Source: Ga0077536 sp943370145 (lineage in GTDB: Bacteria; Pseudomonadota; Gammaproteobacteria; Ga0077536). From it: a stretch of DNA of 42,429 nt. The stretch lies in the NCBI GenBank assembly GCA_943370145.1, contig CALRPY020000036.1, positions 1-42,429 of the forward strand, written 5' to 3'. Under the pieces are notes generated by a model. That model was not told the DNA's origin. It saw nothing but the letters and a program-made list of their open reading frames with translations, and made no database searches. Below, piece after piece: positions 24,762 to 37,027 of the stretch; position 1 is the first letter of the stretch, and each line of letters begins with the position of its first letter. The translations under genes were made by a program, and so were the position numbers.

Positions 24762-25389
24762 AGCCGCCACGCCGGCGGCGCTGCTCGGGCAGCTGCGCGA
24801 GGGCATCGACTGCGATGCAACCGATCCGGCCACGCAGCGGCTGTTCGAAGCCTGGGCGGCACGCGATCGCTGGTGCGCCCGGAGCGAAGCGCTGCCGCTG
24901 CTGGTCGGCGTGGCGCCGTCGGCCTGGGCGGAACATCTGGCGCGCCGCGGGCTCACGGGTGCCGAGCACGCGCTGTGGTCGGTGCTGGCGCAGGCCTTGT
25001 CGCTGGACGCCGACGCGGACCCGCACCTCGAACCGCGCCGCCTACGCGCCTGGGTGCAGGGCACCGGGCTGCGCCTGCCGGCGGCGCTCGCCCGCCTCCT
25101 CGATTTCATCACGAGCGTGCTGCCGACGGCGGCGGACGGCGAAACCGGGGCGGCGGACGAGGTCCTGCGCGCCCAGGAACGCGAAACAATACTCGGTGCG
25201 GCATTGATGCTCGTGACACGGCAGCCGGCGGAGTGTGTCGATGAAGCGGGCTGTTACGACAGCGCGCGCATCGCACGCCTGATCCGTGCCCGGGCGTTGC
25301 TGTGGTTTCCGCTTGCCCCGCCTTCCCTGTCCGAAGCCGAGATGGCGGCGCTGCTTGCGCGCTGGGTGGCGCACGGCGGCCGGCGCTGA
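24754..25389 (+). CDS. protein of unknown function in the kinase-dehydrogenase operon
   Basis: I do not recognise this 211-residue protein. It is rich in Ala, Leu and Arg, predicted largely alpha-helical, with no signal peptide or membrane helix. Tryptophans recur (FEAWAARDRWC, ALWSVLAQAL, ALLARWVAHGG), and three cysteines lie in the first half and the ECVDEAGCYDS segment. The ATG at 24754 overlaps the stop of the sugar dehydrogenase gene by 8 nt. That tight overlap and the shared base composition support it as a real gene. It may serve the dehydrogenase or the kinase, but no function is claimed. Confidence 0.75.
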   Translation: MTEAATPAALLGQLREGIDCDATDPATQRLFEAWAARDRWCARSEALPLLVGVAPSAWAEHLARRGLTGAEHALWSVLAQALSLDADADPHLEPRRLRAWVQGTGLRLPAALARLLDFITSVLPTAADGETGAADEVLRAQERETILGAALMLVTRQPAECVDEAGCYDSARIARLIRARALLWFPLAPPSLSEAEMAALLARWVAHGGRR

Positions 25390-25446
25390 ATGGCGTCAGC
25401 CCGCCCGGCGGTTGGCGGATGACAGCTCCACGGGGGCGGCCGGGGC

Positions 25447-25665
25447 TCAGACAGCGCGCGAGCGCGAGCGCTTCGGAACCCGGATTTCCTTGCGCACCTG
25501 TCCGATCACGATGTCGAGCAATTCGTCGCGCGTGAAGGCGCTCTCCGGCATGCCGATCTCCGCCAGGTAACGATCGATCCTCACCTGCAGGTGCTGTTCC
25601 GCCTTCTGGCGCATGTCGGCGATGAGTTCATCGCTTGCCTTGGTGGCGCGTGCTACGTGTCGCAT
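25447..25665 (-). CDS. small basic hypothetical protein
   Basis: I do not recognise this 72-residue protein. The start at 25665 is chosen because GGAG lies about 10 nt upstream in ACGGAGCGAAACCAG; an earlier ATG at 25710 would add 15 residues but has its purine run directly against the start. The protein is highly charged, with a helical central part (SDELIADMRQKAEQHLQVRIDR) and a basic tail (RKEIRVPKRSRSRAV) that could bind nucleic acid. It is the last minus-strand gene after the cyclase, 268 nt downstream of its stop. That gap (25666-25932) shows no other gene. Confidence 0.6.
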   Translation of the reverse strand: MRHVARATKASDELIADMRQKAEQHLQVRIDRYLAEIGMPESAFTRDELLDIVIGQVRKEIRVPKRSRSRAV

Positions 25666-25932
25666 CTGGTTTCGCTCCGTTGGTTGAGGATGACCCCGGG
25701 GCGCTGACATTCCCTGGCTGGCCGAACGCCCAGATCCCGCTGGATACGGGTTGTCTGTTCCGCAGCCTCGGTCGCTGGCCGGCGCGGTGTTGACCCACTA
25801 AATCGGCAGCGGGATAAATTCCTGAAACAGGAAGGGACGTGGTCCTACAAAGTGGTCGTGCCCCTGTGGCGGGCGAGGCGGATGTGGGCTGGAAAGGCGG
25901 TTGTGTCGGGCGCTTGCCGGCGCGTCGGAGGA

Positions 25933-27159
25933 TCAGGATCCGCGGCGCAGGCGCTGCAGTGCCTCTTCCAGATCCGCGAGCGCCGCCTCGCGGTCCGTGG
26001 CCGACAGCAGGGTGGGTTCCAGCGAGAGGTGCAGGCCCGGCCGCGAGCGTGTGAAGACGTCGTCGGCGCCGGCCTCCCCGATCACGTGACGCAGCGCGAA
26101 GCAGCGGATTTCGCGGGCAATGCCCTTCACCGTGACCGGCGGCCGCTCCTCGGCCGGGAACTCGTCCTGCACGAGCGCATAGGTCGCATAGGACATCATC
26201 ACGCCGTCCGGATCGGCCAGCTGCTCGAGGCGCGAGGCCAGGTTCACCTCCGCGCCGATGATGGTGTAGTCCATGCGGCTCTCGCTGCCGAAATTGCCGA
26301 CGTTGCAGAAACCGGTGTTGATCCCCACGCGCATGTGAAAGGGTTTCGCGTAACCGCGCGCGGCCCAGCGGCGTTGCAGGACCACCATGCGCCGCTGCAT
26401 CTGCACCGCCATCCGCACGCATTGCAGCGCGTCTTCGCGCTCGCCGCGTGATTCGGGGTCGCCGAAGAAGATCAGCATCGCGTCGCCGATGAACTTGTCG
26501 ATGGTCGCCCCGAATTCGAGCGCAATCCGCGACATTTCCGAGAAGTAGTCGTTGACCAGGTAGGTGACGTCCTCGGGCTCCATCTCCTCGGTCGTCTCGG
26601 TGAAATCCTTGATGTCGGAGAAGAAGATCGTCAGCCGCTTGCGCTTGGCGGCAATCTCGACGTTCTGCCTGCCCTCGAAGATCGACTTGTAGACCTGCGG
26701 CGGGAGGTAGTGCGACAGCTTGCCGGTCAACGCGTCGAGCAGCGCCGTGCGCTGGGCAAGGGTGATGTGGCTGCGCACGCGGGCCAGCACGATCGGCGGA
26801 CTCACCGGTTTGCTGATGTAATCGACCGCGCCGAGCTCGATGCCGAGCTGCTCGTTCTCCGTTTCGGTGAGGGCGGTGAGGAAAATCACCGGGATGTTGC
26901 GCGTCGAAGGGTCCGCCTGCAGCTGGCGCAACACTTCATAGCCGTCGATCCCCGGCATCGAGATGTCGAGGAGCACGAGATCGGGCGCCCGCGTGCGGCA
27001 GATCTGCAGCGCCTTCTCCCCGTTGTTGGCGACCCTGACCTTGAACTCGCCCTTCAGCAGCTCGCTCATCAGCATCAGGTTGTCCGGCGTGTCGTCGACG
27101 ACCAGGACGGTCGCTGGCTCCGCCTGCGCGTTCTCCGCCGGTGGCTGGATCGGTGCCAA
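25933..27159 (-). CDS. response regulator with class III adenylate cyclase output domain
   Basis: This 408-residue cytoplasmic protein has a receiver domain (about 15-135) with Asp22-Asp23, phospho-acceptor Asp65 (LVLLDISMPG), Thr95 and Lys117. A short linker leads to a class III nucleotide cyclase domain (about 172-360). The metal-binding Asp182 (FSDIKDFT) and Asp226 (FIGDAML) are present. Substrate-specifying Lys222 and Thr299 match the Lys/Thr pair of CyaC-type adenylate cyclases, and Asn306 and Arg310 (VNLASRLE) are the transition-state residues. The product is therefore predicted to be cAMP. The start is TTG at 27159; its AGGA ribosome-binding site overlaps the stop codon of the hybrid kinase gene just upstream, which predicts translational coupling. 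The adjacent kinases are the likely phosphodonors. Confidence 0.9.
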   Translation of the reverse strand: MAPIQPPAENAQAEPATVLVVDDTPDNLMLMSELLKGEFKVRVANNGEKALQICRTRAPDLVLLDISMPGIDGYEVLRQLQADPSTRNIPVIFLTALTETENEQLGIELGAVDYISKPVSPPIVLARVRSHITLAQRTALLDALTGKLSHYLPPQVYKSIFEGRQNVEIAAKRKRLTIFFSDIKDFTETTEEMEPEDVTYLVNDYFSEMSRIALEFGATIDKFIGDAMLIFFGDPESRGEREDALQCVRMAVQMQRRMVVLQRRWAARGYAKPFHMRVGINTGFCNVGNFGSESRMDYTIIGAEVNLASRLEQLADPDGVMMSYATYALVQDEFPAEERPPVTVKGIAREIRCFALRHVIGEAGADDVFTRSRPGLHLSLEPTLLSATDREAALADLEEALQRLRRGS

Positions 27160-27168
27160 GTTAATTCC

Positions 27169-30966
<3,798 letters not shown>

Positions 30967-31009
30967 GCCGCGGCCCTCGCGCCGGACTTCCCGTATGCAG
31001 TGCCCGGCA

Positions 31010-34000
31010 TCACGCGCCGTCCGCGCCGCCGACGGGCGCCGGTGGCGCACCGTCGTGCTCGTCCAGGCAGGCGCGCAGCAGTTGCAGGGCGGTGCCGAAT
31101 TCGAAATCCGACACGGCACGTTCGAATTCCGCGTAGCGCTCGCCGAAACCGGCCCGCAGCGCTTCCTGGTGCTTGCTGAAGGTCTGGACGCTCGCGAATT
31201 CGTCCGCCGCGAGTTGGGTCGCGAGTTGCGCGCAGGCCGTCCTGAACTCGTCGTCGAAGCGCGGCGCCGCCGCGCGCGCCGACGGCGCCGATCTGCGTGC
31301 CTCGACGCCGGTCACCAGCGCGTCCAGCAGCGTTGCCGTGTCCGACTGCAGCGCGTCCAGACCGGTCGTTTCGTCGTGCGCCTCGATGCGGCCGCGCAGC
31401 GCGTACTCCAGCGTCTCCGCCGCGTGCTGCAGCTTCTCCGCGCCGATCTGGGCCGCGCCCCCCTTGAGGCTGTGTGCAAGATGGCGGGCGAGGGCCCAGT
31501 CGTGCTGCGAGATGGCGGCGTCGATCAGCGCCGCGTCGCCACGGTGCGACGCCGCGAATTTGTCGACGACCTTCCGGTACAGGGCCGCGTTGCCGGATGT
31601 CAGCCGCAGGCCGAGGTCGGCATTCAGGCCCGGGATGCCCGAGAGTCCGTCGGCGGCGACGACTGGCGCGACCGACGTGATCACACTCGTGGTGACCGTC
31701 GGCCGGGCCTGCTGCGGGCTTATCCACTGCTGCAGTTTGTCCCCCAGCGTTTCCGGATCCACCGGCTTGGACACGTAGTCGTTCATGCCGGCCTCCAGGC
31801 AGCGCTCGCGATCGCCGCTCAGCGCGTTGGCGGTCATCGCGACGATAGGCAGCGCCGCCGCGCCGGGCAGCTTGCGGATCTCGACGGTGGCGTCGAGACC
31901 GTCAAGCACGGGCATCTGCACGTCCATCAGCACCAGGTCATACTGCTGCTCGCTGACTTTCCGTACGGCGACCGCACCATCCTCGGCCGTGTCGATCGCC
32001 AGACCATACTGGTCGAGCAGCTCCGTGATCACTTCGCGGTTGACCTCGTTGTCCTCGACCACCAGGACACGGGCGCCCTTGAGCACCTGGGCCGCGTTCC
32101 GCTTGCGCAGTTCCATCAGCTGCGGCACGCGCGGCCCCGTCGTCGAACGCGCGGCGAGCATCACCGCGTCGAGCAGCGTCGACGGCGTCGCCGGCTTTTC
32201 GATGACGGCTTCGATGAGTGAACCGGGCAGCGGGGGCGGCGCGCCGCGGCTGCCGGCATTGAGGACGATCAGGCGCGGCGGCGACAGCAGGTGCAGACCA
32301 TGCACGTCCTGTGTCACGTCGCCGCCGGTCGCCTCGGCCATTGCCGCATCGAACATCAACAGCTTGAAGGGGCGTCGTTCCGCATCCGCCGCGGCCAGCG
32401 CCGCCGTGGCCTCCGCCAGCGAGGCCACGGCATTGACGTTGAAGTGCAAGCTGTCGAGCATCCTGCGGATCGCGTCCCGGGTCGGGTCGTTGGACGTCGC
32501 GAGCAGGATGCGCCAGCCGCGCACGTCCGGGCCCGGGCCGCGTTGACCGTCTTCGACCTGGCCCACGCCCAGTTTCGCGGTGAACCAGAAGCGCGAGCCC
32601 TTGCCGGGTTGGCTTTCGACCCCGACCGTGCCGTCCATCAGCTGGGCCAGGCGCTTCGCGATGGCAAGGCCGAGACCGGTGCCGCCGAAGCGCCGCGTGG
32701 TGGAGGTGTCCGCCTGCTGGAAGCTTTCGAACAGGCGCGCCTGCTGCTCGGGGCTGATGCCGATGCCGGTGTCGCGCACGTCGAAGCGCAGCGTCACAGC
32801 CGTGTCGCCCCGCTCGACGACCGAGACCGCGATGACGATCTCACCGTGCTGGGTGAACTTGACCGCGTTGTTGACGTAATTCACCAGCACCTGCCCGACC
32901 CGCAGCGGGTCGCCAATCAGGTGCATGGGGACCTGCGGCGCGAGGTCGATGACCAGTTCGAGGCCCTTCGCGCGCGCGGGCTCCGCAACGAGGCCAATGA
33001 CGTTACCCAGCACTTTCTCGAGATCGAAGTCGACCTGCTCGAGCTTCAGCCTGCCCGATTCGGAGCGCGAGAAGTCCAGGATGTCGTTGATGATCGAGAG
33101 CAGGTGCTGGCTCGATGCCCTGATTTTCTCGAGGTACTGGCGCTGCTTCAGCTGCAGGTCGGTTTTCAGCAGGAGGTGCGTCAGTCCGACCACCGCGTTC
33201 ATCGGCGTGCGGATTTCATGGCTCATGTTGGCGAGGAAATCCGCCTTGGCGCGCGCCGCTTCCTCGGCGATGGTGCGTGCCCGCATCGTTTCATCGAGCA
33301 TCGTGCGCTCGGCGGTGATGTCCTCGATCGTGCTGACGTAGGTGCCCTCGGCGAAGTCCTCGCCGGACAGGGGCATCGCCTTGAGGCGCGCCCAGAACAG
33401 CGTGCCGTCGCGCCGCCGGAGCTGCTGGTCGGCCTGGAAGGCGCCGCCGGCGGCGATCTGCTGCTCGAATTCGCGGGCGACGGCCTCGAACGCCGCCTCG
33501 CTGGGAAACCAGGCACTGACGTGGGTGCCGGCGATTTCGCCTTCGCTGAACCCGAGCATCGTCTTCAGCCCGCGATTGGCGCGCTGCACGACGAAATGGT
33601 TGATGACGACCACGCCGCTGCTGACGGTGTCGAAAATGGCCTGCTGCTCCGCGTTGGCCCGGCGCAGCGAACCGGAGCGCTGTTCGAGCTGCGCGGTGCG
33701 CTCCGTGACCAGCCGTTCGAGCTGCTCTCGATGTTGCCTGAGTTCGTTCTCCGCGCGTTTGGCCTCGGTGATGTCAGTCCACACCACGTGCAGCATCTGC
33801 GAGCCCCGCTGGCTGATCGCGGTCAGCAGCACTTCCGCAATGAACAGCGAGCCGTCGAGCCGGCGATGCGTCCACTCGAACCTGCTGGAGCCGGCGCGGA
33901 TGGCCTGCTCGATGAGCTGCTCCGACCTGGTGGCCGACAGTTGGCCGTCGGGCTGGAATTCGGGCGAGATATCGTTCGGCGAGAGGCCGATGAAGTCCTC

Positions 34001-35407
34001 CAGCCGGGCGGCGCCGACCATCGCGAGCGACGCCTTGTTCGCGGCGACGAAGCGGCCATGCTCGATCAGCGTGATGGCCTGTTGCGTGTCCTCGAACAGC
34101 GCCCGGAAGCGCTCCTCGCTCTCGTGCAGGTGGCGCGCGGACGCGGCGCGGTCGATCGTGCTCGCAAGGCGGTCCGCGACGGCGTCCAGCAGTTGCCGCT
34201 CCTCGCGCAGGAAGGGTCCTTCATCGAGCACCGGACGGGGCTCCAGGTAGGCGACCGTGACGCTGCCGCGGGGCTGGCCACCGATACGCACCGGTGCCGT
34301 CATCGATGCCGAACCCGGGCCGAAGCGCGCGGTGGCGTGGACCAGCCCGTCCAGTTCGACCCGCGCGGCGGCGAGGGCGGGATACATCCAGCCCGCGGGC
34401 AGGGCCCGCGCGACGTCCTCGAGCATCGTCGCCACGGGTTTCGTGACGTCGTCAGTGGCCCGGAACACCGCATGCAGGCATTGCTGTTCCTTGACCCGCT
34501 CGGCAAGTGCGTGTTGCGCCGCGCGCAACTCGGCGGTCTGGCGCCGGACGGCCGCGCGCATCGTCAGCAGCCAGATGACCAGCAGGGCGCCGAGCACCGC
34601 GACGCCGGCGAGGATCGCGGCGCCGTGGCGCAGGAAGCGACCGGCATCGACGACGGGGGGCGGCAGCCACTTGTCGATCAGCGCCTGCTGTTCCTCACTC
34701 GAAATCAGTGCCGCGCCGTCGGCGACCAGGCGCAGCGTTTCCTGGTCGCCCTTGCGCACGGCGCGGTGGAAGCGGCCCACGTAGAGGCGGAATGCCGGGC
34801 GGAACTCGGTCTGCGCATGCTCCCTGTACAGGTAGAAATTGGCGGGATGCTCATCGATGCAGAAGATCCGGATCTCCTGCGCCAGCGCGGCCGCAATCAT
34901 CGGCGGGTAGTCATCGAAGGCATGCAGGCTGTCCACGCCCTGCCGGGCCAGCTGCTCGGCGCAGGCATCGCCCTTCAGCACGCCGACATCGAAGCCGTGC
35001 AGGCTGGCGACGTCGTGTATGCCCTTGACCGAATCGTGGACGTAGACGTTGACGGGGACTTCGGCGTAGGCGTCGGTGAAGTCGAACAGCGCCTCGCGCG
35101 CGGGCGTGCGGAAAATCAGGTCGATGACGTCGGCGTTGCCGTCCAGTAGCTGGCGCTGGGCCTCGGCCCAGGGGGTTCCCACCAGTTCGACCTTGACTCC
35201 GGTCCGGCGCTCCCACAGGGCCCACCACTCGACCAGGTAGCCGTCGAGCGCGCCGCCGGCCTGGCGATACAGGAAGGGCGGATAGTTGTCGGCGGTCACC
35301 ACCCGGAGCACGCGCTCCGGCGCGGCATTCGCGACGGGCGCGAGGACGGCGACGAGCAGGAGCAGCAGGCTTCCGGCACAGCGCTTCATCTTGATGGCTT
35401 TCGACAT
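31010..35407 (-). CDS. periplasmic-sensor hybrid histidine kinase (solute-binding domain, GAF-like, PAS, receivers, HPt)
   Basis: This 1465-residue protein begins with a signal peptide (to about ANA, 28), then a family 3 solute-binding domain (about 33-250, VVTADNYPPF), a membrane helix (262-283), a GAF-like region (about 305-420), PAS domains (430-550 and 585-700), the kinase core with His730 (SHEIRTPMN), Asn847 and DTGIGIS (879-885), a degenerate receiver (966-1085), a complete receiver with Asp1162, an HPt domain with His1312 (AHSLKG), and a helical tail. The degenerate receiver has Thr-Ser in place of the acidic pair, though Asp1020 and Lys1071 remain. Starts at 35407 and 35389 are both possible; neither has a strong ribosome-binding site. 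It is the first gene of the kinase-kinase-cyclase operon. The ligand may be an amino acid or other polar solute. Confidence 0.92.
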   Translation of the reverse strand: MSKAIKMKRCAGSLLLLLVAVLAPVANAAPERVLRVVTADNYPPFLYRQAGGALDGYLVEWWALWERRTGVKVELVGTPWAEAQRQLLDGNADVIDLIFRTPAREALFDFTDAYAEVPVNVYVHDSVKGIHDVASLHGFDVGVLKGDACAEQLARQGVDSLHAFDDYPPMIAAALAQEIRIFCIDEHPANFYLYREHAQTEFRPAFRLYVGRFHRAVRKGDQETLRLVADGAALISSEEQQALIDKWLPPPVVDAGRFLRHGAAILAGVAVLGALLVIWLLTMRAAVRRQTAELRAAQHALAERVKEQQCLHAVFRATDDVTKPVATMLEDVARALPAGWMYPALAAARVELDGLVHATARFGPGSASMTAPVRIGGQPRGSVTVAYLEPRPVLDEGPFLREERQLLDAVADRLASTIDRAASARHLHESEERFRALFEDTQQAITLIEHGRFVAANKASLAMVGAARLEDFIGLSPNDISPEFQPDGQLSATRSEQLIEQAIRAGSSRFEWTHRRLDGSLFIAEVLLTAISQRGSQMLHVVWTDITEAKRAENELRQHREQLERLVTERTAQLEQRSGSLRRANAEQQAIFDTVSSGVVVINHFVVQRANRGLKTMLGFSEGEIAGTHVSAWFPSEAAFEAVAREFEQQIAAGGAFQADQQLRRRDGTLFWARLKAMPLSGEDFAEGTYVSTIEDITAERTMLDETMRARTIAEEAARAKADFLANMSHEIRTPMNAVVGLTHLLLKTDLQLKQRQYLEKIRASSQHLLSIINDILDFSRSESGRLKLEQVDFDLEKVLGNVIGLVAEPARAKGLELVIDLAPQVPMHLIGDPLRVGQVLVNYVNNAVKFTQHGEIVIAVSVVERGDTAVTLRFDVRDTGIGISPEQQARLFESFQQADTSTTRRFGGTGLGLAIAKRLAQLMDGTVGVESQPGKGSRFWFTAKLGVGQVEDGQRGPGPDVRGWRILLATSNDPTRDAIRRMLDSLHFNVNAVASLAEATAALAAADAERRPFKLLMFDAAMAEATGGDVTQDVHGLHLLSPPRLIVLNAGSRGAPPPLPGSLIEAVIEKPATPSTLLDAVMLAARSTTGPRVPQLMELRKRNAAQVLKGARVLVVEDNEVNREVITELLDQYGLAIDTAEDGAVAVRKVSEQQYDLVLMDVQMPVLDGLDATVEIRKLPGAAALPIVAMTANALSGDRERCLEAGMNDYVSKPVDPETLGDKLQQWISPQQARPTVTTSVITSVAPVVAADGLSGIPGLNADLGLRLTSGNAALYRKVVDKFAASHRGDAALIDAAISQHDWALARHLAHSLKGGAAQIGAEKLQHAAETLEYALRGRIEAHDETTGLDALQSDTATLLDALVTGVEARRSAPSARAAAPRFDDEFRTACAQLATQLAADEFASVQTFSKHQEALRAGFGERYAEFERAVSDFEFGTALQLLRACLDEHDGAPPAPVGGADGA

Positions 35408-35480
35408 CTGTTTGTCGGGCTGCACGCGGGTGGCCAGTCGAGTACGGCGCCGGTTTCGCTCGCTTTCACTTTTTGGCCCA

Positions 35481-35515
35481 ATATTAGCGAATTCCGCCCG
35501 ACAATTCCCTTGTCG
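35481..35515 (-). promoter_or_regulatory. candidate promoter/operator of the hybrid kinase-cyclase operon
   Basis: On the minus strand TAATAT (35486-35481) is a good -10 candidate about 75 nt before the kinase start. A perfect inverted repeat, CGACAA-5nt-TTGTCG (35499-35515), lies where the -35 hexamer would be. No consensus -35 is seen, so regulation by a factor bound at the repeat is plausible. This is inference from spacing only. Confidence 0.25.
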
Positions 35516-35720
35516 CATCAAGTCCTGGGCCCGTCCCGGGCGCCGTCACGTTAAAGGGCGAGCCGTGTGCCGCGCTGACCTCGTCCCCTGCCGAGGGCAC
35601 CCGCGGCCGGCGCCGTCCCCAGCTCTGTGCGGGGATGCCCGAACCTGCGGCGCGATCATCCGCGACCGGTAAGGCAGCCTGCTGGTAGTATGAAATCCAA
35701 GGGTGAAGCAGGAAGATTTC

Positions 35721-36887
35721 ATGACAAAGACCGTCCCTGAAGCCGCCGGCGCTGGGCACAAGCACCACGAACTCCTCATCGTCGACGATTCGCCGAGCAA
35801 TCTCAGCGTGCTTGGCGAAGTGCTGGCGCCTTATTACGGCGTGCGGGCCGCGACTTCCGGCGAGCGCGCGCTCCGCATCGCGCAGGGCGTGCCGCAACCG
35901 GATCTCATCCTGCTCGACATCATGATGCCGGACATGGACGGTTATGCGGTGCTGGAGGTCCTGCGCTCCGACCAGCGCACGGCGGATATCCCCGTGATCT
36001 TCGTCACCGCGCTGGACAGCGTCGTTGACGAGGAAAAGGGCCTGGTGCTCGGCGCGTCGGACTACATCACCAAGCCTTTCCACCCCGCCATCGTGCTGGC
36101 GCGGGTTCGCGCGCACCTCGAACTGAAGGAGGCCCGCGACTGGCTGAAGGACCAGAACCAGTTCCTCGAGGCCGAGGTGGCCCGTCGCATGCAGGAGAAC
36201 CTGTTCGTCCAGGAAGTCACCATCCGTGCGCTGGCGCGCCTCGCCGAAGTGCGCGATCCCGAGACCGGCAACCACCTGCTCAGGACCCAGAACTACGTGC
36301 GCACGCTGGCGACGCGGCTCAGGAACCACGTGCGCTTCAGCCACCTGATGACGCCGTCATACATCGACCTGCTCGCGAAGTCGGCGCCGCTGCACGACAT
36401 CGGCAAGGTCGGCATTCCGGACTCCATCCTGCTCAAGCCCGGCAAGTTGACACCCGAAGAGTGGGTGATCATGAAGACCCACGCGAAGCTCGGCAGCGAC
36501 GCCATCGAGAGTGCCGAACGCGACGCCGAACGACCCATCGACTTCCTGGCCGTCGCCAAGGAAATCGCGCATCGCCACCACGAGAAATGGGACGGCAGCG
36601 GCTATCCGGACGGCCTGGCGGGCGACGAAATTCCGATCAGCGCGCGGCTGATGGCGCTCGCCGACGTTTTCGACGCGCTCATTTCGCGACGTGTCTACAA
36701 GGAGCCCTTCACCCTTGAGAAGGCCACCGCAATCATCGTCGAGGGCCGCGGCAGCCACTTCGATCCGGACGTCGTCGATGCGTTCCTCGTCGAGCGTGAC
36801 GTTTTTCAGGCCATCGCCGCGCGTTATGTCGACACCGACGAAGATCTCGCACGCAAGGCCGACAGCCTGAGCCTGCGCGAGACCTGA
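35721..36887 (+). CDS. response regulator with HD-GYP domain (cyclic di-GMP phosphodiesterase type)
   Basis: This 388-residue cytoplasmic protein has an N-terminal receiver (about 16-135) with Asp22-Asp23, phospho-acceptor Asp66 (LILLDIMMPD), Thr97 and Lys118. A helical linker (140-170) leads to an HD-GYP domain (170-370) with His225-Asp226 (LHDIGKVGIPD), His254, and HRHHEKWDGSGYP (284-296). These are the metal and substrate residues of c-di-GMP phosphodiesterases of the RpfG family. The ATG at 35721 has AGGAAG just upstream and is preferred to an in-frame GTG at 35703. A -10-like TAGTAT lies at 35686-35691. The gene is divergent from the hybrid kinase operon, so these kinases are candidate phosphodonors. 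Confidence 0.93.
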   Translation: MTKTVPEAAGAGHKHHELLIVDDSPSNLSVLGEVLAPYYGVRAATSGERALRIAQGVPQPDLILLDIMMPDMDGYAVLEVLRSDQRTADIPVIFVTALDSVVDEEKGLVLGASDYITKPFHPAIVLARVRAHLELKEARDWLKDQNQFLEAEVARRMQENLFVQEVTIRALARLAEVRDPETGNHLLRTQNYVRTLATRLRNHVRFSHLMTPSYIDLLAKSAPLHDIGKVGIPDSILLKPGKLTPEEWVIMKTHAKLGSDAIESAERDAERPIDFLAVAKEIAHRHHEKWDGSGYPDGLAGDEIPISARLMALADVFDALISRRVYKEPFTLEKATAIIVEGRGSHFDPDVVDAFLVERDVFQAIAARYVDTDEDLARKADSLSLRET

Positions 36888-37027
36888 GCCATCCGTCGCG
36901 CGCGCCGCCCAGCCTCGCCGCGGTCACCGGGCATGACCTGCCTTCACCCGAACCACGTGAACGCGGCGCGGGCCGGGTGCGCCGCGAGTCCGCCCCGCTG
37001 CACAGTACCGCCTACAGGAGAGCGCGC

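Noticed and set aside
25628..26422. Minus-strand open frame overlapping the end of the cyclase gene
   Set aside because: It lies in another frame of the cyclase, and its translation lacks any domain, whereas the cyclase residues are all in the chosen frame.
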